A DNA stretch of 64,000 bases from Devosia sp. YIM 151766 (GTDB lineage: Bacteria > Pseudomonadota > Alphaproteobacteria > Rhizobiales > Devosiaceae). The first letter of the stretch is position 1. The number at the start of each line of letters is the position of its first letter. Shown piece after piece: positions 25,427-35,222 of this stretch. The translations under genes were made by a program, and so were the position numbers. The notes under the pieces are model-generated. The model was not told where the DNA came from. It searched no databases and was given only the letters and a program-made list of their open reading frames with translations. Location: positions 2,046,001-2,110,000 of the forward strand of contig NZ_CP127251.1 in the NCBI RefSeq assembly GCF_030285925.1, in the 5' to 3' direction.

Positions 25427-28042
25427 ATGGCTCCCAAGTCCACTCGGCCGGGCAAGGCTGAATTCTCCATCGACGAGTTCTTCGCCGAGATCGAAAAGGC
25501 CGAGGACATCGCCGCCAGCAAGCCGCTTTATGCCGAGCGCATGAAGAACAAGCGCGCCCTCGACCGCGCGGAAGCGGCGGAAAAAGCGGCGGCCGCTCCC
25601 AAGACCGCCCTTGAGAAGCGCCGCACCACCAAATCCAGCCACGACACCGCCACCGGCATGTCGAAAAAGACCGGCAAGACCAAGATCAATGCCGTCGACC
25701 GCGTCGACTTCGAGGGGTTCGGTGAAGCGCCGCAGGCCGGCTTCAACCATGTCCCGGCCTCGCAGCTTTCCGCCCGCGACATTTCCCGCGCCGCCGCCGC
25801 CGATCCCGAAACCACGGCGAAAATTCGTGCCGCCCTCACCGATGCCACCAAGAAGGCCAAGGCGAAAAAGGGCGAGGACCTGGCCAACGCCACCACTGTC
25901 GGCGTCACCGCCACGGTCAAGGCGCTGGAACAGATCATCCTGCATGGCCGCAAGGAGGTGGAGGGCTCCGCTCCCTGGGTGCCGCATCGTCCCGAACGCC
26001 CGCTCAAAAGCGGCGCCTCAAAGCCCTTCCGCCTCGACACCGAATATGTCCCCGCCGGCGACCAGCCGACCGCTATCGCCGAACTGGTGGAAGGCGTCGA
26101 AAATGGCGAGACCGACCAGGTCCTGCTCGGCGTCACCGGCTCCGGCAAGACCTTCACCGCCGCCCAAGTCATCGCCCGCACCCAGCGTCCGGCGCTGATC
26201 CTGGCGCCCAACAAGACCCTGGCCGCCCAGCTCTACAGCGAATTCAAGGGCTTCTTCCCCGATAACGCCGTCGAATATTTCGTTTCCTACTACGATTATT
26301 ACCAGCCCGAGGCCTATGTCCCGCGCACCGACACCTATATCGAGAAGGAATCGACCATCAACGAGCAGATCGACCGCATGCGCCACTCGGCGACGCGCGC
26401 GATCCTCGAACGCGACGACGTGATCATCGTCGCCTCGGTCTCCTGCATCTACGGTATCGGCTCGGTGGAAGACTATACCGCCATGACCATCGACGTGCAG
26501 AAGGGCGAGAAGATCGACCAGCGCCAGCTGCTCGCCAAGCTCGTCGCCCTGCAATACAAGCGCGGCGATACCGGCTTCGTGCGCGGCACCTTCCGGGTGC
26601 GCGGCGATACCGTCGAAATCTTCCCGGCCCACTATGAAGCCGCCGCCTGGCGCGTCACCCTGTTCGGCAACGAGGTCGAGAACATCACCGAATTCGACCC
26701 CCTCACCGGCAAGAAGTCGGCCGATCTCACCTTCATCCGCGTCTATGCCAATTCCCACCACGTGACGCCGCGCACCACCATGAACCAGGCGATCAAGCTG
26801 ATCCGCAGCGAGCTTGCCGCCCGCCTGCAGGAGCTCAACGGCGCCGGCCGCTTCCTCGAGGCCCAGCGCCTCGAACAGCGCACCCTGTTCGATCTCGAAA
26901 TGATGGAAGCCACCGGCTCCTGCGCCGGCATCGAGAATTATTCGCGCTATTTCTCCGGCCGCAAGCCCGGCGAGCCGCCCCCGACCCTGTTCGAATATCT
27001 CCCCGACGACGCCCTGGTCTTCGTCGATGAAAGCCACGTCACCATCGGCCAGCTCGGCGCCATGTATCGCGGCGATTTGCGCCGCAAGGCGACCCTGGCC
27101 GAATATGGCTTCCGCCTCCCCTCCTGCATGGACAATCGCCCGCTCCGCTTCGAGGAATGGAACGCCATGCGCCCGCAATCGGTCTATGTTTCGGCCACGC
27201 CGGGCTCCTGGGAGATGGAACAGACCGGCGGCGTCTTCGCCGAACAGGTCATCCGCCCCACCGGGTTGATCGATCCCCCGGTCGAAATCCGCCCCGCCAC
27301 CCATCAGGTGGATGACGTCATCGACGAAATCCGCCAGACCATCAAGCTGGGCTATCGTACGCTCGTCACCGTCCTCACCAAGAAAATGGCCGAGGACCTG
27401 ACCGAATATATGCACGAACAGGGCATTCGTGTGCGCTACATGCACTCGGACGTCGACACCATCGAGCGCATCGAGATTATTCGCGATCTCCGCCTGGGGG
27501 CATTCGATGTCCTGGTGGGCATCAACCTGCTGCGCGAAGGCCTCGACATCCCCGAATGCGGCCTCGTCGCCATTCTCGACGCCGACAAGGAAGGTTTCCT
27601 GCGCTCCGAAACCTCGCTGATCCAGACCATCGGCCGCGCCGCCCGCAATGTCGACGGTCGCGTCGTGCTCTATGCCGACCGCGAAACCGGCTCCATGACC
27701 CGCGCCCTCGCCGAAACCAACCGCCGCCGCGAAAAGCAGGTCGCCTATAACGAGGCCAACGGCATCACCCCGCAATCGGTCAAGGCCCGCATCAACGACA
27801 TCGTCGACAGCGTCTACGAAAAAGACCACGTCACCATTTCCATCGGCAAGGGCAAGGACGGCAAGGAAAAGACCGTCACCGGCGACAATCTGGCCACCGT
27901 CATCAAGGATTTGGAACGCGAAATGCGCGAGGCGGCAACGAACCTCGAATTCGAGAAAGCCGCCAGACTGCGCGACGAAGTCAAGCGCCTGCGGGAAATG
28001 GAACTGGATACGCTGGAAGGCTCGGGCATGACGGACGCCTAG
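25427..28042 (+). CDS. uvrB: Excinuclease ABC subunit B with long N-terminal extension
   Basis: 871 residues; E. coli UvrB has 673. The helicase-like DNA damage-verifying subunit of nucleotide excision repair. The canonical UvrB core begins at about residue 200 ([20 protein letters not shown]), Walker [11 protein letters not shown] at about 235, the beta-hairpin region [20 protein letters not shown], helicase motif QTIGRAARN, and a C-terminal UVR motif ([21 protein letters not shown]). The first ~200 residues are Lys/Ala-rich and low-complexity. uvrC lies 7 kb downstream. Confidence 0.97.
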   Translation: MAPKSTRPGKAEFSIDEFFAEIEKAEDIAASKPLYAERMKNKRALDRAEAAEKAAAAPKTALEKRRTTKSSHDTATGMSKKTGKTKINAVDRVDFEGFGEAPQAGFNHVPASQLSARDISRAAAADPETTAKIRAALTDATKKAKAKKGEDLANATTVGVTATVKALEQIILHGRKEVEGSAPWVPHRPERPLKSGASKPFRLDTEYVPAGDQPTAIAELVEGVENGETDQVLLGVTGSGKTFTAAQVIARTQRPALILAPNKTLAAQLYSEFKGFFPDNAVEYFVSYYDYYQPEAYVPRTDTYIEKESTINEQIDRMRHSATRAILERDDVIIVASVSCIYGIGSVEDYTAMTIDVQKGEKIDQRQLLAKLVALQYKRGDTGFVRGTFRVRGDTVEIFPAHYEAAAWRVTLFGNEVENITEFDPLTGKKSADLTFIRVYANSHHVTPRTTMNQAIKLIRSELAARLQELNGAGRFLEAQRLEQRTLFDLEMMEATGSCAGIENYSRYFSGRKPGEPPPTLFEYLPDDALVFVDESHVTIGQLGAMYRGDLRRKATLAEYGFRLPSCMDNRPLRFEEWNAMRPQSVYVSATPGSWEMEQTGGVFAEQVIRPTGLIDPPVEIRPATHQVDDVIDEIRQTIKLGYRTLVTVLTKKMAEDLTEYMHEQGIRVRYMHSDVDTIERIEIIRDLRLGAFDVLVGINLLREGLDIPECGLVAILDADKEGFLRSETSLIQTIGRAARNVDGRVVLYADRETGSMTRALAETNRRREKQVAYNEANGITPQSVKARINDIVDSVYEKDHVTISIGKGKDGKEKTVTGDNLATVIKDLEREMREAATNLEFEKAARLRDEVKRLREMELDTLEGSGMTDA

Positions 28043-28182
28043 CCTTCGGCAAATCTCTATGCTCGAATGGCGGCTGGTGTCTGACGGTCTGGAGCAGCGG
28101 ATGCCGAGAGGGAATCGGCGGTTCCTTTGCCTGCCCTGCATCGCTTCTCGAACGACCTGACCCCTTCCGGAAGGACGCAAAG

Positions 28183-28398
28183 ATGAAATGGCTTGGCCTC
28201 ATCCTGGGAATTGCCGCCCTGCTCTTGGGCGGCTTGTGGTTTTTGCAGGGCGTGGGCGCCATCGTCATCGAGCCCATCGCCTGCGTGGGCGCCTGCGAGG
28301 CGCTGGAAGGACCGTCGCTGCCCTGGGCATTGGGCGGCGCGGCGCTGGGAATAATCGGCATCGGCCTGATCTGGCTGGCCCTGTTCCGCCGCCGCTGA
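28183..28398 (+). CDS. Small two-span membrane protein
   Basis: 71 residues: helix 1 MKWLGLILGIAALLLGGLWF, a loop with two Cys (IACVGACEALEG), helix 2 WALGGAALGIIGIGLIWLALF, and a basic RRR end. AAGGA sits 10 nt before the ATG. No known function. Confidence 0.65.
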   Translation: MKWLGLILGIAALLLGGLWFLQGVGAIVIEPIACVGACEALEGPSLPWALGGAALGIIGIGLIWLALFRRR

Positions 28399-28513
28399 CG
28401 CCGAACATATTCACGCGAATGCACGGGCTTGCGGACGAGGCAAGGGGTCCCATGCCTTGAACCCGCCACGCCCGTCGCGCATTGACAGAGAAGCAACCTT
28501 TTCGGAGCGTCCC

Positions 28514-28876
28514 ATGCGCACCCGCATCCTTCTCGCCCTGCTCGCGGCCCTTGTCCTGGCCGCCCCCGCTCAGGCCATGACCATCACCGCCCGCGTCTCG
28601 GGCGGCAATATCGCCGTCTATACCGGCCCCGACGACCGCTTCCCGATCATCGGGCGCATTGCCGACGGCACCGAAATCCCCATCGATTATTGCACCCAGA
28701 CCGATAGCGACAGCCGCCGCGGCTCCTGGATCGGCGATGCCGGCCACACGCTCTGGCCGGCCAATGCCAAGACCTTCTGCCGCATTCCCGATTATGGCTG
28801 GGTCGCCCGCAACCAGATCGTCGGCCGCGGGCTGGTCAACGTCACCCCGCCGGACTTCGCCGGCCCGGGCTGGTAG
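28514..28876 (+). CDS. Secreted SH3-like small protein
   Basis: 120 residues from ATG 28514. Signal peptide MRTRILLALLAALVLAAPAQA; then an SH3b-like stretch (RVSGGNIAVYTGPDDRFPIIGRIADGTEIPIDYCTQ) and YGWVARNQIVG. Probably periplasmic. It is the third SH3-like exported protein in the window, more diverged than those at 23337 and 33399. Confidence 0.72.
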   Translation: MRTRILLALLAALVLAAPAQAMTITARVSGGNIAVYTGPDDRFPIIGRIADGTEIPIDYCTQTDSDSRRGSWIGDAGHTLWPANAKTFCRIPDYGWVARNQIVGRGLVNVTPPDFAGPGW

Positions 28877-28882
28877 CTTCAC

Positions 28883-28902
28883 CTCTCCCTTGGGGGAGAG
28901 GT
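28883..28902. repeat. Short CCTCTCCC/GGGAGAGG palindrome
   Basis: CCTCTCCCTTGGGGGAGAGG between the SH3-like gene and hemH. This arm sequence is common in alphaproteobacterial intergenic repeats and can also form an RNA hairpin. Confidence 0.55.
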
Positions 28903-28953
28903 CGGCCAAAGGCCGGGTGAGGGGCCTTCAGACAGGCCGAGCTCAGGGAGAGC

Positions 28954-29976
28954 TCAGAGCCAGCCCGACAATTCGCGCCGCACCATGGCTTCGATGAAAT
29001 CCATGCTGGCGGTACTGTCATTGAGGCAGGAAATATAGGCGAATTTCTCGCCGCCGGCCTTGAGGAAGCTCTCGCGGCCGGCGATGGAAATCTCTTCCAG
29101 CGTCTCGATGCAATCGGCGTGGAAGGCCGGGGCCAGCACCGCCACCTTCTTCTTGCCCTGCTTGGGCAGCTCTTCCAGCGTCGTGTCGGTCGCCGGCGTC
29201 AGCCATTGCGTCGGCCCGAAGCGCGACTGGAAGGTGACCTTCATCTTCTCGGCGGGCCAGCCGAGATATTCGCAGGCCAGCCGCGTGGTCTCGTGGCAAT
29301 GCCGCTCATAGGGATCGCCGCGATCGACATAGCTCTGCGGCAAGCCGTGATAGGAGGTCAGCACCACATCCGGCTCGAAATCCAGCGCCGCGACGCCATC
29401 GCGGATGGAATCGCCCAAAGCCGCGACATATTGCGGATCGGCGTAATAGGCCGGTGCCGTGCGCACCGCCGGCTGCCAGCGCATATTGCGCAGCGCGTCG
29501 AACGCCTTGTCATTGGCCGTTGCCGTCGTCGTCGCCGAATATTGCGGATAGAGCGGCACCAGCAGGATTCTGCGGCAGCCCTCCTGCTCCATCTTGTCCA
29601 GCGCGCTCCGGATCGAGGGATTGCCATAGCGCATGGCATAATCCACGACGATGTTCTCGCCCGCCAGGCGCTGCGCCAGATTGACCTGCTGCGCCTTGGT
29701 GATAACGCGCAACGGACTGTCATTCTGCTCCCGGTCCCAGATCAGCGCATAGGCCTCGCCGCTTTTCTGCGGGCGGGTGCTGAGAATGCCGAGATTGAGC
29801 AGCGGCCACCACAGCCATTTCGGCGTCTCGATGACGCGCGGATCGGACAGGAACTCGCCCAGATAGCGGCGCACGCTCCAATAATCCGTGCCGTCCGGCG
29901 TTCCCAGATTGATCAGCAGGACGCCGATCTTCTCATTGGAAGCGGGCGAATGGGCGGGAGAAAGCTGTGCGGACAT
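28954..29976 (-). CDS. hemH: Ferrochelatase
   Basis: 340 residues from ATG 29976 (MSAQLSPAHSPASNEKIGVLLINLGTPDG). Inserts ferrous iron into protoporphyrin IX, the last step of haem synthesis. Seen: the family start VLLINLGTPDG, the metal/porphyrin His in TSYHGLPQSYVDRGDPY, and AFHADCIETLEEI with the conserved Glu residues. An in-frame upstream start would add 21 residues with no family support. hemF lies elsewhere in this window (61085). Confidence 0.96.
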   Translation of the reverse strand: MSAQLSPAHSPASNEKIGVLLINLGTPDGTDYWSVRRYLGEFLSDPRVIETPKWLWWPLLNLGILSTRPQKSGEAYALIWDREQNDSPLRVITKAQQVNLAQRLAGENIVVDYAMRYGNPSIRSALDKMEQEGCRRILLVPLYPQYSATTTATANDKAFDALRNMRWQPAVRTAPAYYADPQYVAALGDSIRDGVAALDFEPDVVLTSYHGLPQSYVDRGDPYERHCHETTRLACEYLGWPAEKMKVTFQSRFGPTQWLTPATDTTLEELPKQGKKKVAVLAPAFHADCIETLEEISIAGRESFLKAGGEKFAYISCLNDSTASMDFIEAMVRRELSGWL

Positions 29977-30144
29977 AAGGACCAGTTTGGAAGGGTTCCA
30001 GAATGGCGCGCACCTTAACCTTTTATGCCCCGAGGGCAAGGCGGCGATGGGTCGCGCTCCGGATTGATCTGGATCAGCGACTGACCCGTTTCACTCTCGT
30101 TCCGGCTCAGTCGGTTCCCACAATGTCATGCCCGCTTTCGCGCT

Positions 30145-31716
30145 CTAGAAGCTGGCAATCAGCAGCAGAACGCCGAAACCCAGCACTAAGACCGCGCCCG
30201 CCAGTTCCGCCCACCACACGATATGGCCAGCCAGGGCGCTTTCCGCCCCGCCAATGCGCGCCGCCAGCCCCTTGGCCATCACCGCCAGCGTCGCCAGGCT
30301 CGCCACGGTGATCGCCGTACCGAGCGACATCAGCAATACCGAGACGATGCCGGCGGCCAGCAAGCCCTGCGACAGCGCGAAGACCAGCACCACCAGCGCC
30401 CCCGAACAGGGCCGCAATCCGACCGCCAGCACCACGCCCAATTGCTCCCGCCAATCGCCGCGAATATCCCCCGGCCCCACGGCATGATGCATATGGTCGT
30501 GATCGGCATGGTCATGATGATGATGTCCATCGTGTGCGCCATGGCTATGGCCCCAGCCAAAGACCTTGCGCAGCACCAGCCACAGCCCCAGCAGCGCCAC
30601 CAGGCCATAGGAAACCACGCCGACCCAATGGGCCGCCTCGCCCATGGCCGTGCTGGTCAGGTTCAGCAATCCCGCCAGCACCAGCACGAAGGCGATGGCC
30701 ACCAATGCCTGCATCAAGGCCGAAATGCCGCTCAGCACCACGCCCTGGCGCAATTGCCGCTCATTGGCCATCACATAGGAAGAAATCACCACCTTGCCGT
30801 GCCCCGGTCCGGCGGCATGGAACACGCCATAGAGAAAGCTCAGCCCGCCCAGCACCCAGAAGGCGGTCCAATCGCTGCGCAGCGCGTCCAGCGCCCCGGT
30901 CAGCGCCATGTAGAAATCGCGTTGCTGCTGTTGCAGCCAGCCGAAAAAGCCGGTGCGCGGCAGGTTGAGTCCTACTTCCGGCGGCGGCCCGCCGAAAGGC
31001 GTCGCTGCCCGGCCCTGCGCCATTTCGTTCACCGCCTCCACCGCATTTGCCGGCGGCCGCGCCGCGCCGCAGGTCAGCACGATCATGCCCTGCGTGCCGC
31101 GCATCGCCGCCGCCAGGTCGGGCGGCAATTCCAGCACTTCCGGCCCCAGCGCATAAAGCCGTTCCTCGATCTCGCGCGACATCGGCGTCGGTGGTTCGAG
31201 CCGGATCGTGCAATCCGCCGCCGCATTCTTCAGCGCCACATCCGCCACATCGTCGAAGGCGATGGCGACGTAATATTCGGCGTCGTAGACGCCCAGCTCG
31301 AAACGCCCGCCCACCGGTTGCGGCTCTACCGCCTCGATGGTGAAATCCAGCGTGACCCTATTGTCCTCGTAGCGCATGCGCTGGTCGCCGGTCGCGACGA
31401 AATCCATGCCGTCTCCGGCCACGGTGTAGAAATCGTAATCAGCCAGCCCGAGCATGTTCTCGTCGGCCAGTTCCTGCATTTCCTCCGGCTCGACCACGCC
31501 ATTGCCATTGGCATCGAGCCCCTGCACCATCCACACGGAAAACGCAGTGTCGAAGGTCCAGCTGTGATGAAGCGCCGAGAGCCGGCCCGCCTCATCGAAG
31601 CCGATTTCGACCTGTGCGTCGATAAAGATATGAGGATGCGCCACCGCCGGCAGGGACGTTCCAAGCCATGCCAATGCCGTTGCGGCGACCCATTTGCGCC
31701 AGCCCGAGAAACCCAA
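30145..31716 (-). CDS. DUF1007-NicO fusion: nickel/cobalt exporter with periplasmic domain
   Basis: 523 residues. Signal peptide to about 26 (LPAVAHPH), then a DUF1007 domain of about 190 residues containing an EF-hand-like DANGNGVVEPEEM. From about 290 comes a NicO/RcnA-type permease with six spans, HAAGPGHGKVVISSYV and GLRPCSGALVVLVFALSQ, and a His-rich cytoplasmic loop (HSHGAHDGHHHHDHADHDH) typical for Ni/Co binding. In many bacteria the two domains are separate neighbouring genes; here they are one chain. The LysR gene 12 nt upstream on the same strand may share a transcript. Confidence 0.88.
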   Translation of the reverse strand: MGFSGWRKWVAATALAWLGTSLPAVAHPHIFIDAQVEIGFDEAGRLSALHHSWTFDTAFSVWMVQGLDANGNGVVEPEEMQELADENMLGLADYDFYTVAGDGMDFVATGDQRMRYEDNRVTLDFTIEAVEPQPVGGRFELGVYDAEYYVAIAFDDVADVALKNAAADCTIRLEPPTPMSREIEERLYALGPEVLELPPDLAAAMRGTQGMIVLTCGAARPPANAVEAVNEMAQGRAATPFGGPPPEVGLNLPRTGFFGWLQQQQRDFYMALTGALDALRSDWTAFWVLGGLSFLYGVFHAAGPGHGKVVISSYVMANERQLRQGVVLSGISALMQALVAIAFVLVLAGLLNLTSTAMGEAAHWVGVVSYGLVALLGLWLVLRKVFGWGHSHGAHDGHHHHDHADHDHMHHAVGPGDIRGDWREQLGVVLAVGLRPCSGALVVLVFALSQGLLAAGIVSVLLMSLGTAITVASLATLAVMAKGLAARIGGAESALAGHIVWWAELAGAVLVLGFGVLLLIASF

Positions 31717-31728
31717 GATTATTAGCCC

Positions 31729-32628
31729 CTATTTGATCGGATGGGCGGCGAACCACTCCACCAGATGGTCGATCAGCGCCCGGACCTTGCCCGCCAGATG
31801 CCGCCGATGCGGATAGACGGCCTGCAAGGTCTGCCCCTTGGGCAGAAAGTCCGTCAGCACCGGCACGAGTTCGCCCCGCTCCACCGCCGGATCGGCGAGA
31901 TAGGACGGCAAGGTGACCAAACCGAGGCCCATGATCGCCGCGGTGCGCGCCGCCAGCGGCGAATTGACCCGCACCGGCCCGGTGACCGGCACGGAAATCG
32001 TCTTGCCGTCCTCGGTGAAACGCCAATTGGACTGCCCCTGCAAGTTGACGTCGACAATGCAGGGCATATGCCGCAAATCCTCGGGATGCTGGGGCGTACC
32101 GAGCCGTTTCAGCAATTCCGGCGAGGCCCCGGTCACCACATGCATGTCGGCGATCTTGCGGGCGATCAGCGAGGAATCCGCCAGGGTCGAAATGCGCAGG
32201 GCCAGGTCGATGCCCTCGTCGACCAAGTCGACATAACGGTCCTCCAGCCGCAGATCGAGCGACACTTTGGGATATGTCCGGAGATATTCGAACATTGCCG
32301 GCGCCAATGTCGATTCGCCGAAATTGCGCGGCGCCGAGACCCGCAACAGGCCGCGCGGCTCGCTGGTCTGGTCGCTGATCGTGGCGTCCAGGTCGTCGAG
32401 CTGCTGCAATAGCGCCGAGACCTCGCGATAATAGACCTCCCCCGCCTCGGTCAGGTTGAGCTTCCTGGTCGTGCGGTTCATCAGCCGCACACCGAGATAA
32501 TCTTCCAGATCGGTCACATATTTGCTGAGCAGCGCCTTGGACCGGCCATGCTGGCGCGCCGCCGCCGAAAACCCGCCGGCATCGAAGACCTGAACGAAAG
32601 CACGAATGCGGCCGATGTCTTGCATCAT
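31729..32628 (-). CDS. LysR-family regulator (AaeR/DmlR-like subfamily)
   Basis: 299 residues. N-terminal HTH (DIGRIRAFVQVFDAGGFSAAARQHGRSKALLSKYVTDLEDYLGVRLMNRTTRKLNLTEAG), and an effector domain with LRVSAPRNFGESTLAPAMFEYL. Start ATG 32628 or 32625. Adjacent to the metal exporter and divergent from a MarR-like gene; which promoter it controls is unknown. Confidence 0.88.
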   Translation of the reverse strand: MMQDIGRIRAFVQVFDAGGFSAAARQHGRSKALLSKYVTDLEDYLGVRLMNRTTRKLNLTEAGEVYYREVSALLQQLDDLDATISDQTSEPRGLLRVSAPRNFGESTLAPAMFEYLRTYPKVSLDLRLEDRYVDLVDEGIDLALRISTLADSSLIARKIADMHVVTGASPELLKRLGTPQHPEDLRHMPCIVDVNLQGQSNWRFTEDGKTISVPVTGPVRVNSPLAARTAAIMGLGLVTLPSYLADPAVERGELVPVLTDFLPKGQTLQAVYPHRRHLAGKVRALIDHLVEWFAAHPIK

Positions 32629-32774
32629 GGAAATCCGTTCACCATAAAAGGGTCAATCAAGGCATAACTCATCTGCGTTGGGTGAACAATAACGCCCCTT
32701 GGCCGTTGGGGGATTAACGATAGGATGGGATGCCTGATCGACGCCGACCCGGAGTTCGGACTATTTTTCCGCCC

Positions 32775-33197
32775 ATGTCCAAGCCATCTTCACGATCCGC
32801 GCTCTACCGGCTTATCGAGGCCGGTCAGTTGGCGCACAAGGCTTTGCTGGTTCCGGTGATCGAGAAGGGTCTCGAACCCGGCGACGACGCGGTCTTGTTC
32901 GTGCTCGGGCGTTCCGGCGCCACCGAAACCGCTCTGGCCGACGAGTTGGACCTGCCGCCCGATCTGCTCACTGCCCGGCTCGAACGTCTGGCCGAACGGG
33001 ATCTCGTCATCCGCCAGGCCGTCGGCCCCGAACTGGAGCCCGGCTTCGCGCTGACCGAGCGCGGCCTCCGCATCCGCAACGGCCTCGCCGATCACTGGGC
33101 CCTGCTTGAAGAGGCGCTGATGGGCGAACTCAAGCCCAAGCATCGCAAACGCTTCGCCGCCGCGCTGGGGCGCTTCGTGGAATTGCTGCGCCTGTAA
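32775..33197 (+). CDS. MarR-like winged-helix protein
   Basis: 140 residues from ATG 32775 (MSKPSSRSALYRLIEAGQLAHKALLVPVIEKGL). A winged-helix core: GRSGATETALADELDLPPDLLTARLERLAERDLVIRQ. Likely a small transcription regulator, divergent from the LysR gene across 146 nt. Ligand unknown. Confidence 0.75.
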   Translation: MSKPSSRSALYRLIEAGQLAHKALLVPVIEKGLEPGDDAVLFVLGRSGATETALADELDLPPDLLTARLERLAERDLVIRQAVGPELEPGFALTERGLRIRNGLADHWALLEEALMGELKPKHRKRFAAALGRFVELLRL

Positions 33198-33398
33198 AAC
33201 GGTTCACCGTCATTTCCGCGACAGCGGGAAAAAGCTGACTGGAACCAAACGAGAGTGACATGCTCCAGCTGGCCTTGGAACTGCCGCTCCCCCTCGTCGT
33301 TTAAAACCCAATGCATCGTTCAGCTTGGGTTCATGCGCCATCGTGTTGATTAGCGCTCAAGGCACGAACGCCAAACGCATTGGGAAAGGAGCTCCTTC

Positions 33399-33863
33399 AT
33401 GGCTCTTAACAGGAAACTGCTCACGACCGGCCTGGCCACGCTCGGCCTCCTGGTCACCACCATCGCCGCCTCGGCCGCCCCGGCTGTCGCCACCGGCAAT
33501 GTCAATGTCCGCTCCGGCCCCGGCACCAGCTATGGCGTCGTCGATACGCTGCGCCGCGGCGAACAGGTTGACGTCCAGCATTGTCGCGGCAGCTGGTGCT
33601 TTGTCGAAAAGCGCGGCCCCAATGGCTGGGTCTCGGCCAATTATCTCAGCAGCGGCGATCGCGGCTGGAACCGCCCGCCCCCGCCGCCGCCGGTCTGGAC
33701 GCCACCGCGCCCGCCGCGCCCGCCCCATTGGAATCCGCGGCCGCGTCCGCAGCCCCCGCATTGGAATTCCAATCCGCGGCCGGTCTATCCGGTTCGCCCC
33801 GGAAATCCCGGCGCCAGCTTCTGCTTTAATGGCCCCAATGGCTATTTCTGCATGAATAGCTGA
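33399..33863 (+). CDS. Secreted SH3b protein with proline-rich tail
   Basis: 154 residues. Signal peptide (MALNRKLLTTGLATLGLLVTTIAASA), an SH3b domain (ATGNVNVRSGPGTSYGVVDTLRRGEQVDVQHCRGSWCFVEKRGPNGWVSANYLS) very close to that of the gene at 23337, then a Pro/Arg/Trp-rich tail (PPPPPPVWTPPRPPRPPHW). Envelope-associated; cell-wall binding is plausible but not shown. GGAG sits at the right distance before the ATG. Confidence 0.85.
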   Translation: MALNRKLLTTGLATLGLLVTTIAASAAPAVATGNVNVRSGPGTSYGVVDTLRRGEQVDVQHCRGSWCFVEKRGPNGWVSANYLSSGDRGWNRPPPPPPVWTPPRPPRPPHWNPRPRPQPPHWNSNPRPVYPVRPGNPGASFCFNGPNGYFCMNS

Positions 33864-33892
33864 TCGGCGATACATCGCCTCGAAAAATCAAC

Positions 33893-33921
33893 GACGCCCC
33901 GCGGCCTGGCCGCGGGGCGTC
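33893..33921. terminator. Bidirectional terminator hairpin
   Basis: A perfect 12-bp stem GACGCCCCGCGG / CCGCGGGGCGTC between two convergent genes (stops at 33863 and 33940). T-runs are short on both sides. Confidence 0.65.
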
Positions 33922-33939
33922 TTCAATCCTATATCAGCC

Positions 33940-34257
33940 TCAGGACTTCGCCATGGCCGACTTGGCGAACCCGGCAATCGCCGTCAGCAGGCCGCCGCCG
34001 ACCAGGCCGGTAACGCCCTGCCCGACCAATACACCCAGATCGAGCCCGCCGGTCGTGGCGGCACCGGCTGCCGCGCCGACCAGGGAATCGAGACCCGGGA
34101 TCATTCCGGCCAGCCAGGTGCCCGCCAATCCGCCAATAGCGCCGACGATGGAATTGCCCGCCGTGCCCAGATTAAGCTGCTTGGCCAGTTGACCGACCAC
34201 ATTGCCGCCGGCTCCGCCAGTAATCAATTGCACCAGAATAGGAACGATTGCTTCCAT
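33940..34257 (-). CDS. Glycine-rich hydrophobic small protein
   Basis: 105 residues, about a quarter glycine, with repeated GxxxG spacing (LITGGAGGNVVGQLAKQL, GAIGGLAGTWLAGMIPGL, GAAAGAATTGGLDLGVLVGQGVTGLVGGGLL). No Cys, no signal peptide. It resembles rhizobial hypothetical proteins; a glycine-zipper membrane or assembly role is possible. A class-II bacteriocin-like reading cannot be excluded but no leader or immunity gene is nearby. Confidence 0.7.
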   Translation of the reverse strand: MEAIVPILVQLITGGAGGNVVGQLAKQLNLGTAGNSIVGAIGGLAGTWLAGMIPGLDSLVGAAAGAATTGGLDLGVLVGQGVTGLVGGGLLTAIAGFAKSAMAKS

Positions 34258-34439
34258 AATTACCCCCTCTTTTTGGTGTCACCGAGTCCTCCACCCGGCG
34301 ACACGGGCAAGGTTATCCCTGTTTCATGCCGAGACAAAATAAAAAAGCTCCTGCCAGTTCCTGTCATGCCTCGATCATAGGCAGGCCCGGCCCGCCCGCC
34401 GCCGATTGAAGAAACCACCCGTTCCGGCCTAAGCTCCGC

Positions 34440-35222
34440 ATGATGCAGAAGACCAGCGAAACCACCACGAATCAGACCGCCCTGGTCACCGGGGCCGGCG
34501 ACCGCATCGGCGCGGCTATCGCCTTCGCGCTGGCCATGCACGGCCATGCCGTCATCATCCATTACCGCTCGGATGCCGCGGGCGCCCAGGCGATGCAGGC
34601 GCGCATCCGCGCCGCGGGCGGCCGCGCCGAAATCCTCGCGGCCGATCTGGGCCAGCGCGCCCAGCGCCGCACGCTCATCGCCCGCGCCGCCGAATTTTTC
34701 GGGCCGCTGACCCTGCTCGTCAACAATGCCTCCATCTTCGAGCCGGATTCGGCCCGCGATGTCGACGAGGACCTCTGGGACGCCCATTTCGCCGTTCATG
34801 CCGAAGCCCCGATCTTCCTGGCGCGCGATTTCGCCGCCCAATTGCCCGCAGGCGTGGAGGGCAATATCGTCAACATGATCGACGAGCGGGTCCTGCATCC
34901 CACGCCCGGTTTCTTCAGCTATTACCTGTCCAAATCGGTGCTTTGGACCGCTACCCGCACCCTGGCGCAATCGCTGGCGCCGGCCATCCGCGTCAACGCC
35001 ATCGGCCCCGGCCCGGTCCTGCCCAATTCGCGCCAGACCCAGGCCGAATTCGATTCCTCGGTAAAGGCCCTGCCGCTGCAACGCCATGCCGGTCCCGAAG
35101 CCATTGCCAACGCCGTGCTCGCTATCCTCTCCATGCCGTCCTTCACCGGGCAATTGCTGGCGCTCGATGGCGGCGAACATCTCGAATATTTGCCCAAGAA
35201 CGGGCCGACGCCCAGCTTATGA
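34440..35222 (+). CDS. SDR oxidoreductase, pteridine-reductase/FolM-like
   Basis: 260 residues. Rossmann start [22 protein letters not shown] (the TGX3RXG pattern typical of pteridine reductases and FolM), NNASIFEPD, and the catalytic YxxxK in FFSYYLSKS. Ends with [13 protein letters not shown]. Probably reduces dihydrobiopterin- or dihydromonapterin-type substrates. Its TGA overlaps the uvrC ATG as ATGA, so the two are co-translated. Confidence 0.88.
   Translation: MMQKTSETTTNQTALVTGAGDRIGAAIAFALAMHGHAVIIHYRSDAAGAQAMQARIRAAGGRAEILAADLGQRAQRRTLIARAAEFFGPLTLLVNNASIFEPDSARDVDEDLWDAHFAVHAEAPIFLARDFAAQLPAGVEGNIVNMIDERVLHPTPGFFSYYLSKSVLWTATRTLAQSLAPAIRVNAIGPGPVLPNSRQTQAEFDSSVKALPLQRHAGPEAIANAVLAILSMPSFTGQLLALDGGEHLEYLPKNGPTPSL

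Noticed and set aside
34943..35218. Longer UvrC start
   Set aside because: The added segment lies wholly inside the SDR gene and matches no UvrC; the ATGA overlap at 35219 fits the family start.
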